Of a stretch of DNA of 13,099 bases, positions 7,885 through 13,099 are shown piece after piece. The first letter of the stretch is position 1; each line of letters starts with the position of its first letter. The stretch lies in NCBI GenBank assembly GCA_030706105.1, contig JAUZPC010000036.1, positions 1-13,099 on the forward strand, given 5' to 3'. Made by a program: the position numbers and the translations under genes. The notes under the pieces are model-generated. The model searched no databases. It was not told the origin of the DNA and saw only the letters and a list, made by a program, of their open reading frames with translations. The DNA is from Bacteroidota bacterium. Lineage in GTDB: Bacteria > Bacteroidota > Ignavibacteria > Ignavibacteriales > Ignavibacteriaceae.

Positions 7885-7913
7885 AATTGACTTAATGCTA
7901 AATCAATTATAAA
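7885..7913 (+). promoter_or_regulatory. Dyad and possible promoter ahead of the 7930 gene
   Basis: Between the mtaB stop and the next ATG lies a 10-base inverted repeat with one mismatch (AATTGACTTA 7885-7894, TAAATCAATT 7899-7908, 4-base loop). Overlapping it are a sigma70-like TTGACT (7887-7892) and TATAAA (7908-7913), but the 15-base spacer is short. It could be an operator-covered promoter or a weak hairpin. FCB-group housekeeping promoters often differ from this pattern, so confidence is low. Confidence 0.25.
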
Positions 7914-7929
7914 ATTGTAAATAAAAAAC

Positions 7930-8652
7930 ATGAAAATAATAATAATTATACTTTTTGTTGCAGCTACCTTCACCTTTCCGCAGAATGCATTAAAGCTTCA
8001 AAGCGATGCTGATAAAATAAAGGACGTATCTATTAAGCTGAACACTTCAACTTCCACTTTAGTAAACGGAAAAAAGAATGCCGGACTTGCCATAATATAT
8101 TCACTTTTGTTGCCGGGCATGGGCGAGTTGTATGCAGGAAATTATTCCTCCGGCAAATATTTTACTGCAGCAGAGGGTTTGCTATGGGTTTCTTACATTG
8201 GTATGAATTCTTATGCAGGCTGGAAAAAAGATGATTATAAGGCCCTTGCTGTTAAAAATGCCGGGGTTTCTCCAGACGGGAAAGACGAACTTTTCTACGC
8301 AAATATTGGGGACTATGCAAGTGTTGACAATTTTAATAACACCAAAACCCTTGAAATGAACTTTTCTGAAATGTATGACGCCAATAAATATTACTGGAAA
8401 TGGAATAGCACTAATGATAGAAAGAACTACCGAGATCTATGGGTAAAAAGTGAGCAGGCTTATAATGACGTGCGTTTTATTGTTGGAGCTATGATTGTTA
8501 ATAGAATAGTAAGTGCAATAAATGCGGTTAGGCTTGTTTCTAAGTACAATAAAAATCTTAGTACTGAACTTAGCTGGAATCTCTCCACTAATGTATCCCG
8601 GTCAGCAGATTTTTCACCACAAATAAATATTAACTTTCAAACCAGTTTTTAA
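7930..8652 (+). CDS. Exported or membrane protein, DUF5683-like
   Basis: No precise function is known to me. The 240-residue protein begins with a hydrophobic signal-like segment (1-17, MKIIIIILFVAATFTFP). A hydrophobic stretch at 51-95 contains 'AIIYSLLLPGMGELYAGNYSSGKY', the 'LLPGxGxxYxG' pattern seen in DUF5683/TM2-like proteins of Bacteroidota and relatives. A soluble aromatic-rich segment follows (about 96-175, with KYYWKWNSTNDRKNYRDLW), then a second hydrophobic helix (182-203, VRFIVGAMIVNRIVSAINAVRL). The last 30 residues look like two beta strands ending in Phe, reminiscent of an outer-membrane C-terminus. The ATG lies 50 bases after mtaB with no Shine-Dalgarno. It is probably an envelope protein; exact membrane and topology are undetermined. 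Confidence 0.8.
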   Translation: MKIIIIILFVAATFTFPQNALKLQSDADKIKDVSIKLNTSTSTLVNGKKNAGLAIIYSLLLPGMGELYAGNYSSGKYFTAAEGLLWVSYIGMNSYAGWKKDDYKALAVKNAGVSPDGKDELFYANIGDYASVDNFNNTKTLEMNFSEMYDANKYYWKWNSTNDRKNYRDLWVKSEQAYNDVRFIVGAMIVNRIVSAINAVRLVSKYNKNLSTELSWNLSTNVSRSADFSPQININFQTSF

Positions 8653-8684
8653 TTTTTTCACATATATTCTTGGATAGGTAAATA

Positions 8685-9320
8685 ATGAACATTAAAAATT
8701 TTATTAAGCTATTTTTACCAGAAACTGTACTTTTTTATTATAGAAACAAACCCTCAGTCTTAGAAAAAGCATATACTGATTGGATTAATGCAGGCAAACC
8801 TGTTCCACCACATCATATAGTTAAACAAAAAGCTATTTTGGAATATAAAGAAAAATTTAATCTGGACACCTTGGTGGAAACAGGAACTTTCAGAGGTGAT
8901 ATGATGTATTGCATGAAAGGTGAATTTAAGAAATTATATTCAATTGAGTTAGCCGAAGGTTTATATAAAAAAGCAAAGAAAAGATTTAAAAAATATCCAA
9001 ATGTAAATATTTTATTTGGTGACAGTGGTGAAGTACTTAAGTCTTTAGTTCCATCTTTTCAGTTACCTGTCTTGTTCTGGCTTGATGGGCATTATAGTGG
9101 TACTGTTACTGCTAAAGGAAACGTTGAAACACCTATTTTGATGGAATTGGAAACTATTTTTAAATCAAATATTGATCATACAATTCTTGTTGATGATGCA
9201 ATTTTATTCAATGGCACCCGTGATTACCCTACTATGGAGGTATTAAAAAATTATGTTGCTAAAAATAAACCTCAATATAAAGTAAAAGTTGAAAATGATT
9301 TAATTAGAATTTCGAAATAA
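8685..9320 (+). CDS. Class I SAM-dependent methyltransferase-like protein
   Basis: The 211-residue protein looks like a compact Rossmann-type SAM-binding protein. It has a motif I-like 'LVETGTFRGDM' (63-73), an acidic end of strand 2 'SIELAEGLY' (86-94), a 'FGDSGEVL' turn (111-118), then 'FWLDGHYSG' (131-139) and 'ILVDDAILF' (167-175). The Asp-rich LDGHYSG and VDDA motifs recur in a family of small methyltransferase-like proteins often found with surface polysaccharide genes. The substrate is unknown, and catalytic activity is not proven because the classic GxGxG is replaced by GTFRG. A weak AGG (8676-8678) lies 6 bases before the ATG, and the gene follows the 7930 gene by 32 bases, so the two may be co-transcribed. 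A hairpin terminator follows immediately. Confidence 0.75.
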   Translation: MNIKNFIKLFLPETVLFYYRNKPSVLEKAYTDWINAGKPVPPHHIVKQKAILEYKEKFNLDTLVETGTFRGDMMYCMKGEFKKLYSIELAEGLYKKAKKRFKKYPNVNILFGDSGEVLKSLVPSFQLPVLFWLDGHYSGTVTAKGNVETPILMELETIFKSNIDHTILVDDAILFNGTRDYPTMEVLKNYVAKNKPQYKVKVENDLIRISK

Positions 9321-9350
9321 AAAAAAGCCGGTTTAACCCGGCTTTTTTTT
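9321..9350. terminator. Bidirectional intrinsic terminator (8685 gene / lipoprotein gene)
   Basis: A run of A, then AGCCGG, loop TTTAAC, CCGGCT and a run of T. It works in both directions: T-tract at 9343-9350 for the plus strand and A-tract at 9321-9326 for the minus strand. The minus-strand gene's stop codon (9349-9351) lies partly inside the T-tract. Confidence 0.9.
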
Positions 9351-10617
9351 ATAAATTCTTTTTGATAAACCCGATTTGGTAATTTGAATGAAGACAGGTA
9401 TAATAAATTCTATTTTCAGAATCAGATTTGATATTTAGAAGTGAATACAAAATGGAACTAGAATTATTCAATGAATTATTAGTAAAAATTGGCTGCAAAT
9501 TTTTAACCCAATTCTTGCCATCACCAGATTCAGCATATCCAATATATTTACCGTCCGACGTTAAATAATACATCTTAAATTTATTATTGTCATAGACTAC
9601 ATTGGCAGATGTTAAGGCATTGCCTTCCCATAATTCACTTACAGTTATTATTGGTTGATTTTCTTTTACAAAAGTAACACCATTAATAGATGTAGCTAAA
9701 CAAATACTAGTACTAATTCCATTACTTGAATAATAATATAAATAGAATTTATCATTTAGATATATTATACTAGTAGGAAATAATTTTTCATTATAATTAT
9801 TTCCAGTTAGTACAGCACCATAATTTTTATTCCATGATATACCATCAATTGATGTTGCCGCTCCAATTAGTACTTGATTACCCGATCTTCCAGCGTAATA
9901 CATTTTATAACCATTACTTATTTTTAGCACTTGTGACATAGCTACGGCAGTATTATCAAAATTTCCGGAAGAGGGAGAAAGTACCGGCAAATTATTTTTT
10001 GTCCAATTTATCCCATCTTGTGAAACTGCATACCCGATATAACCTATAGCACCGCCATTTACTCCGGTGTACCACATTTTATACATGTTGCCTTCCTTTA
10101 AAATACATGGATAAGCAACCCCAGTTGATTCAAAATTTTGTGTGCCGATGAGAACCGGACTGTTAGGAGAATCCGTCCATTCAGATGGGTAACTTATAGT
10201 TGATCCCCATTTGACAACAATTCTTACACCTCCCACACCCTGTGTCGTCGGAAGAAGTGTTAAAGATACTTGTGTAACAATTCCGTCCAGAATATTAACA
10301 TCTGTCTCCCCGACATATATAGTATTATTTTGAGCATCTTTAGCTTCTACTTTTACATGCCACAGTCCAACTGCCAACTGTTGCATGGTAAGTGTTGCAG
10401 TTGTGTCGGTCAATAAGTTCATATATCCGGTTATTTGCTGATAATTTTCCCGCGTAAAAGTAGCAATAACTGAAACAACATTTGAAGGAGTGGTATTTTT
10501 ATCAAGTGATATTGATACCGACCCAGTAGTTTTAGTGGAATTTACTATTGTGTCGTTCTTAGAACAAGCTAAGAAGAATAAAGAAAACAAAATTGGAACA
10601 ATAAGCAGTTTTTTCAT
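9349..10617 (-). CDS. Lipoprotein with N-terminal beta domain and five-bladed GH43/GH32-like propeller
   Basis: The 422-residue protein starts with a lipoprotein signal peptide and lipobox 'LFFLAC' (Cys18), so it is predicted to be lipid-anchored in the envelope. Residues 30-122 look like an Ig-like or carbohydrate-binding beta domain. Residues about 150-420 contain five repeats spaced 54-58 residues. Each has a '[YF]KM[WY]Y' strand (near 179, 237, 291, 347, 403) and the first four have an 'IGxAxSxDGxxW' turn (near 195, 251, 306, 359). This is the pattern of five-bladed propellers of glycoside hydrolase families 43, 32, 68 and 130. I could not assign the acidic catalytic residues, so it may be an enzyme or a binding protein. 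Residues after Cys18 (SKND) resemble the acidic export signal of Bacteroidota surface lipoproteins. No Shine-Dalgarno precedes the ATG. It is convergent with the 8685 gene. Confidence 0.82.
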   Translation of the reverse strand: MKKLLIVPILFSLFFLACSKNDTIVNSTKTTGSVSISLDKNTTPSNVVSVIATFTRENYQQITGYMNLLTDTTATLTMQQLAVGLWHVKVEAKDAQNNTIYVGETDVNILDGIVTQVSLTLLPTTQGVGGVRIVVKWGSTISYPSEWTDSPNSPVLIGTQNFESTGVAYPCILKEGNMYKMWYTGVNGGAIGYIGYAVSQDGINWTKNNLPVLSPSSGNFDNTAVAMSQVLKISNGYKMYYAGRSGNQVLIGAATSIDGISWNKNYGAVLTGNNYNEKLFPTSIIYLNDKFYLYYYSSNGISTSICLATSINGVTFVKENQPIITVSELWEGNALTSANVVYDNNKFKMYYLTSDGKYIGYAESGDGKNWVKNLQPIFTNNSLNNSSSILYSLLNIKSDSENRIYYTCLHSNYQIGFIKKNL

Positions 10618-10876
10618 TTTTATTCCGAATTATATTATTAAAACATACAAGAATTTACATTATTTTTTATAATTTTGCAACTAATATAGTATTAATTTTA
10701 ATTTTTTTGTGCTTTTAATCTATTTTTGAGTATCTCGAACAATGAAATACTATAAATCCTTGTTCATATCACATATATTAACTAATATTTTCATAAATGA
10801 ATATAACAGCAAACACATTCACTTACGAAACATTAATCATTTCCTCTAGTGTTTTATGTAGACACACATTAAATAG

Positions 10877-11173
10877 TTTTTAGTAAATGCTGGAAGTGCG
10901 CCTTGTATCCATGTCTTTACATCCAAGGACTCAGCACAACTGATCTTTTCACAATTTGCAGATATATAGTACATATTAAATCTACTGAATCATATGGAAC
11001 ATTTATTCCAAATTGAGTTACCCCGCCACGAATCAGTAGCCATTCGAATTGGATACTTTTCTTTTGAAGGTTCAAACAATCAGAGAAAGCAGCTATACAA
11101 ATCTATCTATATATTTTTTCAATGTTATTTATACCCTGGTTATCAAATAATAGATGCAAATACTTCACTCTAA
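10877..11173 (+). pseudogene. Possible decayed reading frame (unidentified)
   Basis: One plus-strand frame is open for 99 codons except for a single TAG at 10967. After that stop, an ATG at 10994 opens 59 residues ending at TAA 11171-11173. The translation, including 'IELPRHESVAIRIGYFSFEG', is not low-complexity but matches no family I recognise. There is no Shine-Dalgarno. The minus strand over part of this span is also open, with a 'YPIRMATDSWRG' stretch faintly like phosphohexomutase N-termini, so the coding strand is uncertain. It could be chance. Confidence 0.15.
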
Positions 11174-11235
11174 ATAATCATTCCTTATACTATATCTAAT
11201 ATTACTTAAAAAGTGACGAAATAGGATAAATGAAT

Positions 11236-11277
11236 AAATAATTTAATTTTTAATTGATAATTACAAAATAATTTAAT
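11236..11277. repeat. Pair of 12-base direct repeats upstream of the T9SS cargo gene
   Basis: AAATAATTTAAT occurs at 11236-11247 and again at 11266-11277, exactly 30 bases apart (about three helical turns). The spacing would suit a regulator binding one DNA face, but the sequence is pure A/T and could be chance in such AT-rich DNA. Confidence 0.3.
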
Positions 11278-11282
11278 AAATT
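11254..11282 (+). promoter_or_regulatory. Candidate promoter of the T9SS cargo gene
   Basis: TTGATA (11254-11259), a 17-base spacer and TAAATT (11277-11282) make a plausible sigma70-type promoter. It would give a leader of roughly 65 bases before the ATG at 11353. The AT-rich setting makes such matches common, so this is tentative. Confidence 0.22.
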
Positions 11283-11352
11283 CGCCTGACGATCTAAACA
11301 ATTTATGTATCGTCTTCTACTATTTTTTTTAAACATATCAATGAGGATCACT

Positions 11353-12681
11353 ATGAAAAATTTTGTACTTGTGTTGGTTCTTTTAACTATTTGTTTAACC
11401 TTTTCAATCAATGCACAAAATGCAGATGTCGCTAAATTTACCGGTGTGAAGGTTCAAAATAACTATATTCACCCTCAGGATAGTCCATTGGGTACTATGT
11501 TATATTCTAACGGTAATTTTATAACTAATCCTACAGGTGGTGCGGGTGGTGCTGCTCTTAGTGCATTAGGTGATTCCCTTGACACCTATGGACTTCGTTT
11601 TAATAAAACATTATATAATTGGGTAGCTGATGATTTTACGGTTCCTGTAAACGCAACATGGACATTAGATTCAATTCTAGTTTATGGCTATCAAACAGGT
11701 TCAACTACAACTTCAACATTTACCGCTGCAAGTTTAGTTATTTTAAAGGGAGAAACCCCTGCTACCGCTACAGTTTTCGCAGGTGATACTACAACAAATG
11801 TATTAGGTCATACTTATTTTTCCGGAGTTTACAGGGCACAAGCTACTACTCCGACAAACGCAGATCGCCCTATAATGGTAAACAGTCTAACAACTAATGC
11901 AGTATTAACAGCAGGCCATTATTGGATTATGTACGCTGTAACGGGTTCATTGGCCTCCGGTCCTTGGGCCAATCCTATTGTAATTCCTGGAACTAATACA
12001 ACAGGTAATGGAATGCAACGCGTTAGTGGAACCTGGCAGCCTGCATACGGTGCAACTACACTTTTTCAACAAGGATTCCCCTTCAAAGTTTATGGAACTT
12101 CAGGCATTACCCCAGTTGAATTGACCTCATTTACTGCTAATGTTAGCGGTTCTGATGTTGTACTTAATTGGGCTACTTCAACTGAAAAGAACAACAGAGG
12201 TTTTGAAATCCAGAGACAAGTAAATGGTACTTTTGTTAGCGTTGGCTTTGTTCAGGGTAACGGTACTTCAACAGAAGGTCATTCATATTCATTCAAAGAT
12301 TCAAAAGCCAATATAGGTCAAAATTCTTATAGACTTGTACAATTTGATTTTGATGGTTCTAAAGAGATATTAAAAACAGTGGAAGTTGATGTAAAAGCTC
12401 CTTCAGTATTCAATCTCAAACAGAATTATCCAAACCCATTCAATCCTTCAACAGTTATTAGTTTCTCATTGCCAAATGAAGCAAAAGTAACTTTAAAAGT
12501 TTACAACACAATTGGTCAGGAAGTTTCAACTTTGATTAATGGCAATTTAACTGCCGGCGAACATAATGTTAACTTCAAAGCTTTAAACTTAAACAGTGGT
12601 GTTTATTTTTATCAGTTAAATGCAGTTGGAATTGACGGAAAGAATTATTCCTCAGTTAATAAAATGGTATTATCAAAATAG
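11353..12681 (+). CDS. Secreted protein with type IX secretion (T9SS) type A C-terminal sorting domain
   Basis: The protein is exported by Sec and then carried across the outer membrane by the type IX system, which recognises its C-terminal domain. From the ATG at 11353 it has 442 residues. It has a classic signal peptide (about 1-21, MKNFVLVLVLLTICLTFSINA). An N-terminal beta domain (about 80-248) contains 'WVADDFTVP', 'VYGYQTGS', 'DRPIMVNS' and 'GFPFKVYGT', a pattern I have seen in secreted proteins of several phyla but cannot name. A fibronectin-III-like module spans 254-345, and the sorting domain 357-442 begins 'QNYPNPFNPST'. The frame is open to an ATG at 11305, but 11353 is preferred: GAGG (11343-11346) lies 6 bases upstream and the signal peptide then starts correctly. 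The role is unknown; it may be adhesive or matrix-associated. Confidence 0.9.
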   Translation: MKNFVLVLVLLTICLTFSINAQNADVAKFTGVKVQNNYIHPQDSPLGTMLYSNGNFITNPTGGAGGAALSALGDSLDTYGLRFNKTLYNWVADDFTVPVNATWTLDSILVYGYQTGSTTTSTFTAASLVILKGETPATATVFAGDTTTNVLGHTYFSGVYRAQATTPTNADRPIMVNSLTTNAVLTAGHYWIMYAVTGSLASGPWANPIVIPGTNTTGNGMQRVSGTWQPAYGATTLFQQGFPFKVYGTSGITPVELTSFTANVSGSDVVLNWATSTEKNNRGFEIQRQVNGTFVSVGFVQGNGTSTEGHSYSFKDSKANIGQNSYRLVQFDFDGSKEILKTVEVDVKAPSVFNLKQNYPNPFNPSTVISFSLPNEAKVTLKVYNTIGQEVSTLINGNLTAGEHNVNFKALNLNSGVYFYQLNAVGIDGKNYSSVNKMVLSK

Positions 12682-12690
12682 TTCAAAACA

Positions 12691-12721
12691 AAAAAAGGCA
12701 GCTTTAATAGCTGCCTTTTTT
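12691..12721. terminator. Bidirectional intrinsic terminator (T9SS cargo / MFS gene)
   Basis: A run of A, GGCAGCT (12697-12703), loop TTAAT, AGCTGCC (12709-12715) and a run of T. It serves both convergent genes. The minus-strand stop codon (12720-12722) overlaps the end of the T-tract. Confidence 0.92.
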
Positions 12722-13099
12722 ATTCTTCTAAAGAATAAATTTCTTGTTCAGTATTACTGTTGCCCGCTAATTCAATTATACGCGGCAGCTTTGTATAAAA
12801 GGTTACCGCTCCTAAAATGCTTACTACCCCGCCAATCAATACTGTATAAGTAACTCCGACAGCAGAGGCAAGAAACCCGGATAACAAATTTCCTAGAGGT
12901 ACAGTTCCCATAAATGCCATGGTATAAAATCCCATTACTCTACCTCTTTTATCATCATCAACAACAGTCTGTATAAAAGTATTGCATGAAGTAATTTGAA
13001 TCATCATTCCCAACCCTGTAATGGCAAGTAATGCAAATGACAAATAGAAATTTCTGGAAAGAGAAAATAAAATCAATCCGCATCCAAAGATGAAGGCAG
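12720..13099 (-). CDS. MFS transporter, C-terminal part (start outside the window)
   Basis: The frame reads through the right edge on the minus strand, so the TTG codon near 13076 is internal and only about 126 C-terminal residues are visible. Three to four hydrophobic helices are present. The segment 'NTFIQTVVDDDKRGRVMGFYTMAFMGTVPLGNLLSGFLA' carries the 'D..RGRVM..Y.M...G..PLG.L..G' signature of the MFS_3/EntS-like exporter group (PF05977 type). These are inner-membrane, proton-driven exporters of varied small molecules such as siderophores or drugs; the substrate here cannot be read from the fragment. The protein ends in a short charged tail (QEIYSLEE). It is convergent with the T9SS cargo gene and shares its terminator. 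Confidence 0.85.
   Translation of the reverse strand, partial: AFIFGCGLILFSLSRNFYLSFALLAITGLGMMIQITSCNTFIQTVVDDDKRGRVMGFYTMAFMGTVPLGNLLSGFLASAVGVTYTVLIGGVVSILGAVTFYTKLPRIIELAGNSNTEQEIYSLEE

Larger units (their letters stand above)
10618..11352. other. Long intergenic region without a confident gene
   Basis: About 735 bases lie between the divergent lipoprotein and T9SS-cargo genes. The flanks (10618-10850 and 11175-11300) are very AT-rich and presumably hold both promoters. The middle (about 10880-11090) is visibly less AT-rich and has open frames on both strands, suggesting former coding sequence. No tRNA, terminator hairpin, CRISPR-like repeat or transposon end was found. Confidence 0.6.

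Noticed and set aside
10640..10665. Promoter of the lipoprotein gene (TATGTTTT on the minus strand)
   Set aside because: It matches seven of eight positions of TAnnTTTG, but no TTG lies at the proper upstream distance, so it is too weak to annotate.
11030..11050. Phosphohexomutase relic (YPIRMATDSWRG on the minus strand)
   Set aside because: Only about ten residues resemble the IxFGTDGWRG motif, the following translation does not fit the family, and stops interrupt both sides.
11305..11352. Start of the T9SS cargo gene at the ATG at 11305
   Set aside because: The ATG at 11353 has a GAGG at good spacing and yields a textbook signal peptide; the longer form would bury it behind 16 residues.
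12620..12853. Plus-strand 77-codon frame across the T9SS gene end and terminator
   Set aside because: It overlaps the sorting domain, runs through the terminator hairpin and lies antisense to the MFS gene, with no family character.

Overview
The window is AT-rich DNA, densely coded, and reads as a chromosomal segment from a member of the Fibrobacterota-Chlorobiota-Bacteroidota (FCB) group, most likely an Ignavibacteria-like bacterium. The main clue is a secreted protein ending in a type IX secretion (T9SS) type A sorting domain with the 'QNYPNPFNPST' signature. Supporting clues are the near absence of Shine-Dalgarno (SD) sequences and a Bacteroidota-style lipoprotein. The placement is inferred from protein character; no rRNA or tRNA gene is present to confirm it.

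Layout. Positions 1-3583 (+) hold a tight housekeeping cluster: the C-terminal part of the ATP-dependent protease Lon, a free methionine-(R)-sulfoxide reductase (msrC), and the DNA polymerase III tau/gamma clamp-loader subunit (dnaX). Positions 3584-3917 carry no recognisable gene. Positions 3918-6504 (+) hold cytidylate kinase (cmk) and ribosomal protein S1 (rpsA), a gene pair also adjacent in E. coli. The rpsA leader contains a nested inverted repeat and the only full AGGAGG Shine-Dalgarno in the window. A strong intrinsic terminator closes rpsA. Positions 6581-9320 (+) hold the tRNA methylthiotransferase mtaB, a 240-residue exported protein of the DUF5683-like type, and a small SAM-methyltransferase-like protein.

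From about 9320 onwards the content becomes cell-surface or envelope related. A minus-strand lipoprotein has an N-terminal beta domain and a five-bladed GH43/GH32-like propeller. About 735 bp without a confident gene follows, with traces of a decayed reading frame. Then come a T9SS-exported protein (+) and the C-terminal part of an MFS exporter (-) running off the right edge. Both convergent gene pairs share a bidirectional hairpin terminator whose T-tract contains the minus-strand gene's stop codon.

I found no CRISPR array, phage, insertion sequence, tRNA or rRNA, and no clear evidence of a new multi-gene system. The points most worth following up are the rpsA leader, the surface lipoprotein, the N-terminal domain of the T9SS cargo and the unexplained intergenic stretches.
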